Of a stretch of 64,000 bases of DNA, positions 24,964-33,909 are shown piece by piece. Below the pieces are notes generated by a model, which saw only the letters and a list, made by a program, of their open reading frames with translations, was not told the origin of the DNA and searched no databases. Each line of letters opens with the position of its first letter. Within the stretch, counting starts at the first letter, position 1. This DNA comes from Eutrophocola sp965661105 (GTDB lineage: Bacteria > Pseudomonadota > Gammaproteobacteria > Pseudomonadales > Pseudohongiellaceae), in NCBI GenBank assembly GCA_965661105.1, contig CBFICR010000002.1, positions 1-64,000 on the forward strand, written 5' to 3'. The position numbers and the translations under genes are program-made.

Positions 24964-26502
24964 TTAACCGGCATTGTGAAGATCAAGAATGTCTTCATCC
25001 TCTTCTGAGCTTGACAGCATCGAGTTGCCTGTTCCGCGCTTGCGCTTTGCCTGGTCGTTACGTTTCTGCTCTAGATTCGACAGGTATTGCTCGCTGACAT
25101 CGCTGGTGACATATTCCCCATTAAATACGGAACACTCAAAATCCATGGGGATAATACTGCCTTCAGCGCATGATGCCACCAGGTCTTCCAGTTCCTGGAA
25201 GATCAGCCAATCTGCTCCGATGGCCTCGCGTATTTCTTCAACGGTTTTGCCATGCGCTATGAGCTCATTTACCGCCGGCATATCTATGCCGTAGACGTTG
25301 GGGTAACGCACTGGAGGTGCCGCAGAGCAAAAGTAAACGTTGCGTGCCCCTGCTTCACGGGCCATATCAATAATCTGTTTACAGGTTGTGCCACGAACAA
25401 TGGAATCATCCACCAGTAACACATTCTTGTCCTGAAACTCCAATGGCGTTGCGTTGAGCTTTTGCTTGACTGATTTTTTACGCTGGCTTTGTCCGGGCAT
25501 AATAAATGTTCTGCCGATATAACGATTCTTTACAAAGCCCTCCCGGTACTTCACGCCAAGTGCATTCGCCAATTCTACTGCAGCAGTACGGGAGGTATCC
25601 GGAATCGGGATCACAACATCGATATCATGATCCGGGCGTTCCCGCATAATTTTCTGAGCCAGCTTCTCTCCCATGCGCAACCGGGATTTATAGACCGAGA
25701 CACCATCAATCATGGAGTCAGGACGCGCAAAATAAACATGTTCGAAAATGCAGGGGGTTAATTTACTTTCATCTGAACAGATACGGGTTTCAAGGTTACC
25801 GTCCTGGTCGATATAGACGGCTTCACCTGGCGCTACATCCCTGATCAGTTTGAAACCCTGTGAATCAAGCGCGACACTTTCTGATGCAATCATGTACTCA
25901 TCACCCTTGCGTGTGCGCCGTTTACCAAATACCAGGGGGCGAATACCGTATTTATCGCGAAACCCGACAATGCCATAACCCACCAGCATAGCCACAGCAG
26001 CATAGGCCCCGCGACAACGTCGATGAACACCCTCAATCGCCGTAAAAACATCTTCAGCTGTAGGTTTGATTTTGTTCAGTATCTGTAATTCATGGGCAAA
26101 GACATTTAACAATACCTCTGAATCGGAATCGGTATTCAGGTGACGCAGGTCATCCCGAAAAATATCGTTACTGAGGTCTTCCGAGTTAGTGAGATTGCCA
26201 TTATGGGCGAGACTTATGCCATAGGGAGAGTTTACATAAAGAGGCTGGGCCTGGGCCGGACCACTGCTACCTGCAGTAGGATAACGTACATGCCCAATCC
26301 CCATATTACCGGTTAGCTGGCGCATATGGCTGGTTCGAAACACATCGCGCACCAGACCATTATCCTTGCGCAGATACAGCTTTCCCTTGTCGCTGGTGAC
26401 GATACCTGCGGCGTCCTGCCCGCGATGCTGAAGTACCGTCAGGCTGTCATAAAGCGAAAGGTTTACGTTGGATTTACCTACTAAACCGACAATGCCACAC
26501 AT
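24964..26502 (-). CDS. purF: Amidophosphoribosyltransferase
   Basis: This 512-residue enzyme commits PRPP and glutamine to purine synthesis. Cys2 is the glutaminase nucleophile (MCGIVGLVGKSNVNLSLYD). The PRPP-binding loop is VLLVDDSIVRGTT near residue 365. No iron-sulfur-cluster cysteine pattern or propeptide is seen, as in E. coli. It lies 46 bases after cvpA, the conserved cvpA-purF pair. Confidence 0.98.
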   Translation of the reverse strand: MCGIVGLVGKSNVNLSLYDSLTVLQHRGQDAAGIVTSDKGKLYLRKDNGLVRDVFRTSHMRQLTGNMGIGHVRYPTAGSSGPAQAQPLYVNSPYGISLAHNGNLTNSEDLSNDIFRDDLRHLNTDSDSEVLLNVFAHELQILNKIKPTAEDVFTAIEGVHRRCRGAYAAVAMLVGYGIVGFRDKYGIRPLVFGKRRTRKGDEYMIASESVALDSQGFKLIRDVAPGEAVYIDQDGNLETRICSDESKLTPCIFEHVYFARPDSMIDGVSVYKSRLRMGEKLAQKIMRERPDHDIDVVIPIPDTSRTAAVELANALGVKYREGFVKNRYIGRTFIMPGQSQRKKSVKQKLNATPLEFQDKNVLLVDDSIVRGTTCKQIIDMAREAGARNVYFCSAAPPVRYPNVYGIDMPAVNELIAHGKTVEEIREAIGADWLIFQELEDLVASCAEGSIIPMDFECSVFNGEYVTSDVSEQYLSNLEQKRNDQAKRKRGTGNSMLSSSEEDEDILDLHNAG

Positions 26503-26548
26503 GAGTTTTGCCCTTTTATCGTCCTGTTATGGTGGAATGAAAAAGCCA

Positions 26549-27058
26549 TCAGACCGTTACATCTTCGGCCGCTTCAGCAGCTTGCCCCGGCAATGCATCA
26601 AAGCCGAAAACACCTTGTAAATAGTCAATCATGGTAACCGCAAGGGGAACCAGTTTTGAACCTTCAAACCAGCGCTGAGAAATATCAAACTGGGTACCAA
26701 TAAAAATAATAACCAGAACGATGATCAGGCCGCGTAAAATTCCAAACAAAGCACCCAGTGTTCTGTCAGCGCCTTTCAAACCAACAGCTTCTGTTAATTT
26801 TGAAAACAGATTGCTGAGCATGGTGCCGGCAAAAATTACCACAATAAACAGGATCGCAAAGGCTGCTATTCTGCGTAAGCTGTCATTATTAATCAAATTT
26901 TCCATCAAACCAGCGAGCTGCCCGCTAAACAGGGTGCCAGCCACAATGGCCGCAAACCAGCTGGCCAGAGACAGAGCCTCTTTTATCAGGCCCCTGAAGA
27001 TGCCGATCAATGCAGATATAACAATAATGCCAAGTATGATGAGATCAACCATGGACAT
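26549..27058 (-). CDS. cvpA: CvpA-family membrane protein
   Basis: This protein of about 169 residues has four membrane helices beginning VDLIILGIIVISALIG, with the conserved FRGLIKEALSLASW loop. CvpA is named for colicin V production and always precedes purF in this lineage; its function is not settled. The start was set at ATG 27058 (MSMVDL) because that matches the family. A GTG at 27115 lies inside the preceding gene and is less likely. Confidence 0.92.
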   Translation of the reverse strand: MSMVDLIILGIIVISALIGIFRGLIKEALSLASWFAAIVAGTLFSGQLAGLMENLINNDSLRRIAAFAILFIVVIFAGTMLSNLFSKLTEAVGLKGADRTLGALFGILRGLIIVLVIIFIGTQFDISQRWFEGSKLVPLAVTMIDYLQGVFGFDALPGQAAEAAEDVTV

Positions 27059-27074
27059 AAAATGGGACGGCCCG

Positions 27075-27653
27075 TTATTGTTCCAGTTCTTCAATGGAGA
27101 ACTGAACAACCACACCTTCCAGTTCGAATTCAGACGCCAGCTTTCGCTGCAGGCTACCAGCCTCGGTTTCTGTCAAAACCGGTCCGACATAGACCCCGGT
27201 AAGAGGCCCTCTGCTTGAATTGATGGGGCGGCTAAAGCCCGTGTATCCCTGCTCTCTAAGTCTTGAGACCAGGCCTTGGGCATTGGCCTTTTCACCAAAT
27301 GAGCCAAGACGTACAGTCCATGTGGCAGGAATACCGGCATTATTGAGTTTTGGTCTTTCCGGTGCCGGAGGCGTCGAGTCCGCGCTGGCAGTATCTTGTG
27401 GCGCAGCCGCCGGCTGTTCGGGTGCTGATTGGGTATCGGTTTGTGTATCTGAAGACCTTATGGTGTCAGCAGTGATCACGGGGCGTTCCTGCTGAATAAC
27501 GGGAACCTCGGGCATGGGGGGAGGTGCAGGTATGGAGGACGTCATTGCAGGACTTGAAACACCTTCACCATCCAGTAAAGCGGGGATGAAAATGATGGCA
27601 AGACACCCTATTACAACAGTCCCTACCAATCGTTGTTTCATCGCTGTATTCAA
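27075..27653 (-). CDS. dedD: SPOR-domain protein (DedD-like)
   Basis: This 192-residue protein has a short cytoplasmic N-terminus, one membrane helix (about 10-26), a Pro/Gln/Ala-rich linker and a C-terminal SPOR domain (about 105-180; TWTVRLGSFGEKANAQGLVS). SPOR domains bind denuded glycan strands at the septum. The location between folC and cvpA is that of dedD. The ATG overlaps the folC stop by 4 bases. Confidence 0.9.
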   Translation of the reverse strand: MNTAMKQRLVGTVVIGCLAIIFIPALLDGEGVSSPAMTSSIPAPPPMPEVPVIQQERPVITADTIRSSDTQTDTQSAPEQPAAAPQDTASADSTPPAPERPKLNNAGIPATWTVRLGSFGEKANAQGLVSRLREQGYTGFSRPINSSRGPLTGVYVGPVLTETEAGSLQRKLASEFELEGVVVQFSIEELEQ

Positions 27654-28972
27654 ATCAACTCCAGTACCGCTGTGACTGTAAAAAACGATCCGGTAACCAG
27701 TACCACACCGTGATTGGAATTATCCATTAGTCCTTCTTTGCTTTCAGCTATAACATTGGCCTTTACTCCAGCAATCACAGCTGATTCTGCCGCATTAAAG
27801 GCTTCGCTTATTGAAGAATAACAACCCACTTCAGACGCACCTGATTCGTGCAGGTAATTATATAGCATTTTTCCTTTCAGTCCTCGCTCTTCCTCAATTC
27901 CGGCAACATACCAGTGGGGCTTGAGAGCCTGGAAAATATCCACAACTTCACGGTAATTTTTATCCGCAAGCATGGCAAGTACCAGGTGTACCTGCTGAGC
28001 GGGAAAACGTAACGCAATTTGTGACGCAAGACGTTTTGCAGCATGGGGATTATGAGCGACATCAAGGATAAGCGGATAACCTCTGTCCACCTGCTGAAAG
28101 CGCCCCGGCAAACTGGCATGCAGCAGCCCAGACGCTATATGAGCGGCGTCAATGGTCGGCTCAAGCAGGGAAATTGCCTGTACCACTGCGGCACAATTAT
28201 CCAGCGGAAAATCATTTTGCGGGAGTGCCTGCAGGAGCCTGCTCTCCCCCCTGGAATCTTTACCCTGCCAGCTCCAGCTTGCAGATGTTTCTGACAAGTT
28301 CTGTGTATCAGGTTGTGCGCTAAACTGTTGTCCATTGGCATAAACTGCCGCCCCGATTGTCGCGGCCTGGTCAAGGACAGTTTGCGGAATATCCTTTTCC
28401 CCGATCAACGCCGGTTTGCCGGCTCGAAAAATTCCGGCTTTCTCAAAACCTATTTTTTCTCTGGTATCCCCAAGCCAATCCATATGATCAAGGGCTACAT
28501 TGGTCAGTATTGCCAGATCAGGGTCTACAATATTGACAGCATCAAGGCGACCGCCAAGACCAATTTCCAGAATGATGTAATCGGGTCGGTAAATTGAAAA
28601 AATCTGGAAAGCTGCCAGTGTGCCAAATTCAAAATAGGTAAGCTGAACATCACCACGCATGGCTTCAACAGCGGCAAAAGAGTCACATAACTCTTCATCT
28701 GTGGCCAACCGATCGCCAAGCTTCACTCTTTCGTTGTAATGGATGAGATGGGGCGAGGTATAACAACAGGTGGTAAAGCCGGCCTCGCCAAGAATGGATG
28801 CCAGCATGGTTACCGTAGAGCCTTTGCCATTGGTTCCGGCAACCGTGATCACCTTACTCTTATCAAAAGAGATAGGGAGCTTGTCTGCTACCTGCTTGAT
28901 ACGATCAAGGCCCAGTTCAATGGTACTGGGATGACACTGCTCGAGATACTCAAGCCATTGTGGAAGATTCAA
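27650..28972 (-). CDS. folC: Dihydrofolate synthase / folylpolyglutamate synthase
   Basis: This 440-residue bifunctional enzyme adds glutamate to dihydropteroate and to folates. The ATP-binding loop is VAGTNGKGSTVTML near residue 47. The ligase signature LDVAHNPHAAKRL and a Mur-ligase-like C-terminal domain follow. It stands in the accD-folC-dedD-cvpA-purF order known from E. coli and Pseudomonas. Confidence 0.97.
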   Translation of the reverse strand: MNLPQWLEYLEQCHPSTIELGLDRIKQVADKLPISFDKSKVITVAGTNGKGSTVTMLASILGEAGFTTCCYTSPHLIHYNERVKLGDRLATDEELCDSFAAVEAMRGDVQLTYFEFGTLAAFQIFSIYRPDYIILEIGLGGRLDAVNIVDPDLAILTNVALDHMDWLGDTREKIGFEKAGIFRAGKPALIGEKDIPQTVLDQAATIGAAVYANGQQFSAQPDTQNLSETSASWSWQGKDSRGESRLLQALPQNDFPLDNCAAVVQAISLLEPTIDAAHIASGLLHASLPGRFQQVDRGYPLILDVAHNPHAAKRLASQIALRFPAQQVHLVLAMLADKNYREVVDIFQALKPHWYVAGIEEERGLKGKMLYNYLHESGASEVGCYSSISEAFNAAESAVIAGVKANVIAESKEGLMDNSNHGVVLVTGSFFTVTAVLELI

Positions 28973-29060
28973 GCCCTGCCCCTGAAACAGCTAAAGAAAT
29001 TAACAGGAGTAATTCCTGTGCCTGTTAAAACAAATAATGAATGCGTCGTCAAAATTATAG

Positions 29061-29957
29061 TCAGGCCAGTTCCTGCTTATCCTGGCGAGAATAGTCTTCG
29101 TCGAATCGATACATGAGCTTACCTATCAGGGCGCTGATCCGATCACGTAGCTGTTTGCGGTGAACAATCATATCGATAGCTCCATGCTCCAACAGGAATT
29201 CACTGCGCTGAAAGCCTTCAGGGAGTTTTTCACGGACCGTTTGGCGAATCACGTCCTGTCCGGCAAAACCGATAAACGCATTGGGTTCAGCAATATTAAT
29301 ATCCCCCAACATGGCCAGACTGGCGGAAACACCTCCATAGACGGGATCTACCAGGACCGATATATACAATAGTCCTTTTTGCTTCATTTTTTCCAGTGCG
29401 GCCGCAGTTTTGGCCATTTGCATCAGGGAAATCAGGGCTTCCTGCATGCGCGCACCACCACTGGTAGCAAAACAGACCAGCGGCAGGTTTTCAGCAAGAC
29501 AGCGGTCCACGGCCAAAGTGAACTTTTCACCCACTACGGCCCCCATGGAACCTCCGATAAAACCAAATTCAAAAGCCGCAACGACAACCGGACTACCGTT
29601 CAGGGTGCCTTTTTTAACTACCATGGCATCATTTTCGCCAGTGGCTTTAGCAGCAGCAGCCAGTCGATCCTTGTATCTCTTCAGGTCACGGAATTTAAGT
29701 TTGTCATTTGGCAGGATATCCGCGCCCAGCTCTTCCTGACTTTCTTCATCAAGAAAAATTTCCAGACGACGACGCGCTGAAATACGCAAGTGATGATCGC
29801 ATTTTGGACAAACATCCAGGTTCTCATTCAGGTTATCCCGATAAAGCACTGCTTCACAGCGAGGACATTTTTTCCAAAGTCCCTCGGGAATGCTGCGCGA
29901 TTTACCAGTGTCGTCGGAGCGCCCAACTGAAGGAAGTATCTTGTTTATCCAGCTCAT
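29061..29957 (-). CDS. accD: Acetyl-CoA carboxylase, carboxyltransferase beta subunit
   Basis: This 298-residue subunit pairs with AccA to form malonyl-CoA. It has an N-terminal four-cysteine zinc ribbon (CPRCEAVLYRDNL and CPKCDHHL) and the crotonase-like core with FATSGGARMQEALISLMQM. Length and termini are standard. It precedes folC in the same direction. Confidence 0.98.
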   Translation of the reverse strand: MSWINKILPSVGRSDDTGKSRSIPEGLWKKCPRCEAVLYRDNLNENLDVCPKCDHHLRISARRRLEIFLDEESQEELGADILPNDKLKFRDLKRYKDRLAAAAKATGENDAMVVKKGTLNGSPVVVAAFEFGFIGGSMGAVVGEKFTLAVDRCLAENLPLVCFATSGGARMQEALISLMQMAKTAAALEKMKQKGLLYISVLVDPVYGGVSASLAMLGDINIAEPNAFIGFAGQDVIRQTVREKLPEGFQRSEFLLEHGAIDMIVHRKQLRDRISALIGKLMYRFDEDYSRQDKQELA

Positions 29958-30059
29958 TGTTACCTGCTAAAAAATAATAGTGAGTGTATTTTACCAAAGC
30001 CTTATCTGAAAAATTACTACGTGCCTATGTTAGCTGAAGTACTCTTGTAATAATGCCGG

Positions 30060-30872
30060 TTATGCATCCATCGCATCACGCATTTCTTTTATCAAAGCGA
30101 TATGCGTTTGCAACTCCTCCCGACTGTAGCGTTTGCCGGCATCAAGTTCAGCAATTTTATTAATCAAGGCACTACCTACAACCACTGCATCGGCAATCTC
30201 GGAAATTTGGCGGGCACTAGTGGCATCCTTGATCCCAAAACCAACGCCAACAGGCAAGTCAGTATTAGCCCTTACCCGTGCCAGGTTTTCCTTGACCGAT
30301 TCGATATCAAGATTACCCGCGCCAGTCACCCCTTTGAGGGATACATAATAGACGTAACCGCTACTTTGCTTGCAAATATAACCAACTCTGGCATCCGACG
30401 TTGTCGGGGCTACCAGGAAAATGCCATCCAGCGCTGTTTTATGAATTATTTCTTCAAGATCATGGGATTCTTCCGGCGGCATATCGACGATCAACACCCC
30501 GTCGACACCGGCCGTCACAGCCGCATCAGTGAATTTCTGGTAGCCCATGCATTCCACCGGATTCAGATAGCCCATCAGGACCACTGGCGTAGTGTCATTT
30601 TCTTCGCGGAAACGGGCAACGGTTTCAAGCACTCCCCTGAGGCTGGTGTTATTGGCCAGAGCGCGTTCCACGGCACGCTGGATAACCGGGCCATCGGACG
30701 TAGGATCAGTAAAGGGAAAGCCCAGTTCTATGATATCCGCCCCGTTTGCCACCAGGGCATGCATCAGGGACAGCGTAGTCTCAAGATTAGGATCACCTGC
30801 CGTCAGGTAGGGAATCAGGGCCTTGCGTCCCTGCCCCTTTAATTGTTCAAAACATCCAGCAATTCTGCTCAT
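30060..30872 (-). CDS. trpA: Tryptophan synthase alpha chain
   Basis: This protein of about 270 residues cleaves indole-3-glycerol phosphate. The catalytic Glu is in IELGFPFTDPTSDGP and the Asp in VLIVDMPPEES. The phosphate-binding loop is VGFGIKDATSARQ. The ATG at 30872 (MSRIAGCF) was preferred over a GTG at 30887 because it matches family N-termini and has an AGAAG upstream. It follows trpB after 115 bases. Confidence 0.97.
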   Translation of the reverse strand: MSRIAGCFEQLKGQGRKALIPYLTAGDPNLETTLSLMHALVANGADIIELGFPFTDPTSDGPVIQRAVERALANNTSLRGVLETVARFREENDTTPVVLMGYLNPVECMGYQKFTDAAVTAGVDGVLIVDMPPEESHDLEEIIHKTALDGIFLVAPTTSDARVGYICKQSSGYVYYVSLKGVTGAGNLDIESVKENLARVRANTDLPVGVGFGIKDATSARQISEIADAVVVGSALINKIAELDAGKRYSREELQTHIALIKEMRDAMDA

Positions 30873-30987
30873 ACTTCTTTTACCCACACACCCGATAATT
30901 CCGGATTTCCTGTTATTGTTGTTTTTTTATTTGCCTTTTTAATAGGTAAATAAAGAGTCAATCGGTACATAGAGTGTTAACCGATAA

Positions 30988-32208
30988 CTAGAGAGTCATG
31001 CCCTCGATTTGTGACACAGTATGCATATCCTTATCTCCCCGGCCTGACAGGTTCACAATAATAATATGATCCCTGGGCAGTTTTGGGGCTTCTTTCATCA
31101 CCCATGCAATGGCATGGCTGGTCTCCAGGGCCGGCATAATCCCTTCTACCCGGGTTAGCATTCTGAAGGCTTCCAGGGTTTCATCATCAGTCACCGAGGT
31201 ATAGGTGGCACGATGCAAATCCTTGAGCCAGGAATGCTCAGGACCAACACCGGGGTAATCCAGTCCTGCAGAAATAGAATGGGTATCCAGAATCTGGCCA
31301 TTTTCGTCATTCATCAGGTAAGTACGGTTGCCGTGGAGTACACCGGGCTGACCGGTACACAGTGGCGCCGCGTGCTCTCCGGTTTCCAGACCATGTCCGC
31401 CTGCCTCAACCCCGACCATAGCCACTGACTCGTCCGGAATAAAAGGGTAGAACAAACCGATGGCATTGGAGCCACCGCCAACACAGGCCACCAGCGTATC
31501 GGGTAATCTGCCGGTCAATTCAATACATTGCTCACGGGCTTCACGGCCAATAACACTCTGGAAGTCGCGAACCAGCATCGGATACGGGTGCGGGCCGGCT
31601 ACCGTACCGATAATGTAATAGGTATTATCGACGTTGGTCGCCCAGTCCCTGAGCGCCTCATTCATGGCATCCTTCAAGGTGCGCGAGCCCGAATCGACTC
31701 CAACCACGTTGGCTCCGAGCATCTTCATGCGGTAAACGTTTGCAGACTGGCGCTGAATATCCTCGACCCCCATATACACATGGCATTCAAGTCCCAGGCG
31801 AGCTGCAACAGTCGCCGAAGCGACACCATGTTGGCCGGCACCGGTTTCCGCAATGATGCGGGTTTTACCCATGGCTTTGGCCAGCAGTGCCTGCCCGATA
31901 GTATTGTTAACCTTGTGGGCGCCGGTATGGTTAAGGTCTTCGCGCTTCAGAAATACTCTTGCGCCACCAAGCTTGTTGGTCAGACGTTCGGCAAAATACA
32001 ACGGTGAGGGTCTGCCTACGTAATGCTTGAGATCATAATCAAATTCTGCCCAGAACGCAGGATCAGCTTTCAACTCGGCATATTTCCTGTTCAGCTCATC
32101 AAGCGCCGGCATCAGGGTTTCGCCGACAAAAATTCCCCCATAGGGGCCGAAATGTCCATGCTCGTCAGGACTGTTATATTCACCATAGTTCATTTTTGAT
32201 TCAGACAC
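30988..32208 (-). CDS. trpB: Tryptophan synthase beta chain
   Basis: This 406-residue PLP enzyme joins indole and serine. The PLP lysine is in LNHTGAHKVNNTIGQ and the glycine-rich phosphate loop is CVGGGSNAIGLF. The start is a GTG with AGAGG about 7 bases upstream. It overlaps the end of trpF by 8 bases, so the two are translationally coupled. trpE, trpG, trpD and trpC are not in the window, the split arrangement typical of Pseudomonas-like genomes. Confidence 0.98.
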   Translation of the reverse strand: MSESKMNYGEYNSPDEHGHFGPYGGIFVGETLMPALDELNRKYAELKADPAFWAEFDYDLKHYVGRPSPLYFAERLTNKLGGARVFLKREDLNHTGAHKVNNTIGQALLAKAMGKTRIIAETGAGQHGVASATVAARLGLECHVYMGVEDIQRQSANVYRMKMLGANVVGVDSGSRTLKDAMNEALRDWATNVDNTYYIIGTVAGPHPYPMLVRDFQSVIGREAREQCIELTGRLPDTLVACVGGGSNAIGLFYPFIPDESVAMVGVEAGGHGLETGEHAAPLCTGQPGVLHGNRTYLMNDENGQILDTHSISAGLDYPGVGPEHSWLKDLHRATYTSVTDDETLEAFRMLTRVEGIMPALETSHAIAWVMKEAPKLPRDHIIIVNLSGRGDKDMHTVSQIEGMTL

Positions 32209-32914
32209 TTCTAACCTCTTCTATAAACTGTTTCATAAGACTTGCTGATTTGATTCCGGGCGCTTCTTCTATCCCACTACTCACATCAACTCCCCACGGG
32301 GCTACTTGCCTGATGGCCTGCGCGACATTATCGGGGTTTAAACCACCCGCCAGTACAATTTGCTGATCCGGGTTGATCCCGGCCAGCAGATCCCAGTCAA
32401 ATGCCAGCCCGGTTCCACCATACTGGTCTGGATGCCAGGCATCCAGCAATAACGCAGCAGCAGAACTGTAAGCCGGGATAAACTCTGCAATTTCACTGGC
32501 ACTTCTGACTCTTAACGCTTTCCAGTATGGGAGGCCGAACTGCTCGCAATACGGCGCAGTTTCAACACCATGAAACTGCAGAATATCCAGGGGCACCTGT
32601 TCGAGTACTTGCCGCACATTCCCGGCGGGTGCATCGACAAACAACCCCACTTTCAAGGCCTTGTGTTCGGTGGCACCCTCATCGATGACACGGCATATTT
32701 CCTGAGCCTGCGCAGCGCTGACAAAGCGGGGACTGCCGGTAAAAAACACCATGCCCAGGGCATCTGCCCCGACATTTAAGGCATTAGCCGCATCCGCGCT
32801 ACGTGTAATCCCGCAGAACTTCACCAGTGTATGGCTGTTTGCCTGTTTTTCCTGCATAACAAAAAGCCAAATCAGGCCGCCAGTGCCGGTAGACGTCACG
32901 CGGCCTTCTGACAT
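32201..32914 (-). CDS. trpF: Phosphoribosylanthranilate isomerase
   Basis: This TIM-barrel enzyme of tryptophan synthesis is seen from VKFCGITRSADAANA (catalytic Cys) through LQFHGVETAPYC to VDVSSGIEEAPGIKS (catalytic Asp and phosphate site). As listed it has 237 residues. The first 19 are atypical, and the true start may be the ATG at 32857 (MQEKQANSH). The upstream ATG has AGGAG only 1-2 bases away, which is too close for normal use, while the downstream ATG has none. Confidence 0.95.
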   Translation of the reverse strand: MSEGRVTSTGTGGLIWLFVMQEKQANSHTLVKFCGITRSADAANALNVGADALGMVFFTGSPRFVSAAQAQEICRVIDEGATEHKALKVGLFVDAPAGNVRQVLEQVPLDILQFHGVETAPYCEQFGLPYWKALRVRSASEIAEFIPAYSSAAALLLDAWHPDQYGGTGLAFDWDLLAGINPDQQIVLAGGLNPDNVAQAIRQVAPWGVDVSSGIEEAPGIKSASLMKQFIEEVRSV

Positions 32915-33061
32915 TCTCCTGATTAATTAAGCATAAACCTGCGCTAAATAGCAGAGACTGAATCGGTGTAAGCCAAAAGGATGAAACAGCGCTGATTCTA
33001 CCAAACAGCCAGCATTAAGCCTATATCCAAGCGCCTAATCAGGAGGCTTTTCTCATCATTT

Positions 33062-33886
33062 TCAGCACTGCAAATAAGCCGGGCCTGGTGTGGGTTCAGG
33101 CAATCCATAATGGTCAGGATAGGCCACTTTTACCAGGTACAGACCATCGGCATGGGCAGTAACGCCTGCCAGTTTTCGATCCCTGCTTGCCAGCACCTGG
33201 GCTGCCCACTCAACCGGTTTTACACCCTCGCCTATGGCCTGCAGAACCCCTGCAATATTCCTTACCATGTGCAGTAAAAAAGCATTGGCCGTAATATCCA
33301 GGATAACAAAATCACCCTGTCTTGTTACTGACAACTGCATGAGGTTTCTCATTGGCGTGGAAGATTGACATGCAGCACCACGAAACGAGGTGAAGTCATT
33401 TTCACCCAACAAATGCTGGGCCGCCTCATGCATGGCTTGTTCATCCAGTTTACGGTAATGATGGGTAACCAGATTACTTAGAATCGCCGGTTTTACTTTA
33501 TTATTGTAATAGACATATCGATAGCGTCTTGATGTTGCACTAAAGCGGGCATGGAAGTCCGCAGCGACCTGTCGGGACCAGCAAATCGATATAGTTGGGG
33601 GTAGTAAGGCATTGCCTCCCCTTACCCAGGCACTTTCAGGTCTGTCGAAGCGCGCATCAAAATGCACAACCTGTCCGGTAGCATGAACTCCTGCGTCGGT
33701 TCGCCCAGCACAATGCAAAGTCACGGGATGATTGGCCACTTCACTGAGGGCAGATTGCAGCGATTCCTGTACAGTTATAACACTGTCGTCCTTCTGTGCC
33801 TGATAACCATTGAAACAACTACCGTTGTATTCAATGCCCAGGGCAATTCTGCTGGATTCAGCGGGAGATGGGGAAGAACCTGTCAC
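33062..33886 (-). CDS. truA: tRNA pseudouridine(38-40) synthase
   Basis: This 274-residue enzyme modifies U38-U40 in tRNA anticodon arms. The catalytic Asp is in CAGRTDAGVHATGQVVHFD (near residue 63). RRYRYVYYN and FLLHMVRNIAGVL are further family blocks. It follows fimV by 23 bases, the conserved fimV-truA-trpF order. Confidence 0.97.
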   Translation of the reverse strand: MTGSSPSPAESSRIALGIEYNGSCFNGYQAQKDDSVITVQESLQSALSEVANHPVTLHCAGRTDAGVHATGQVVHFDARFDRPESAWVRGGNALLPPTISICWSRQVAADFHARFSATSRRYRYVYYNNKVKPAILSNLVTHHYRKLDEQAMHEAAQHLLGENDFTSFRGAACQSSTPMRNLMQLSVTRQGDFVILDITANAFLLHMVRNIAGVLQAIGEGVKPVEWAAQVLASRDRKLAGVTAHADGLYLVKVAYPDHYGLPEPTPGPAYLQC

Positions 33887-33909
33887 CTTGAAGAAAGCCT
33901 GTCCTGGTC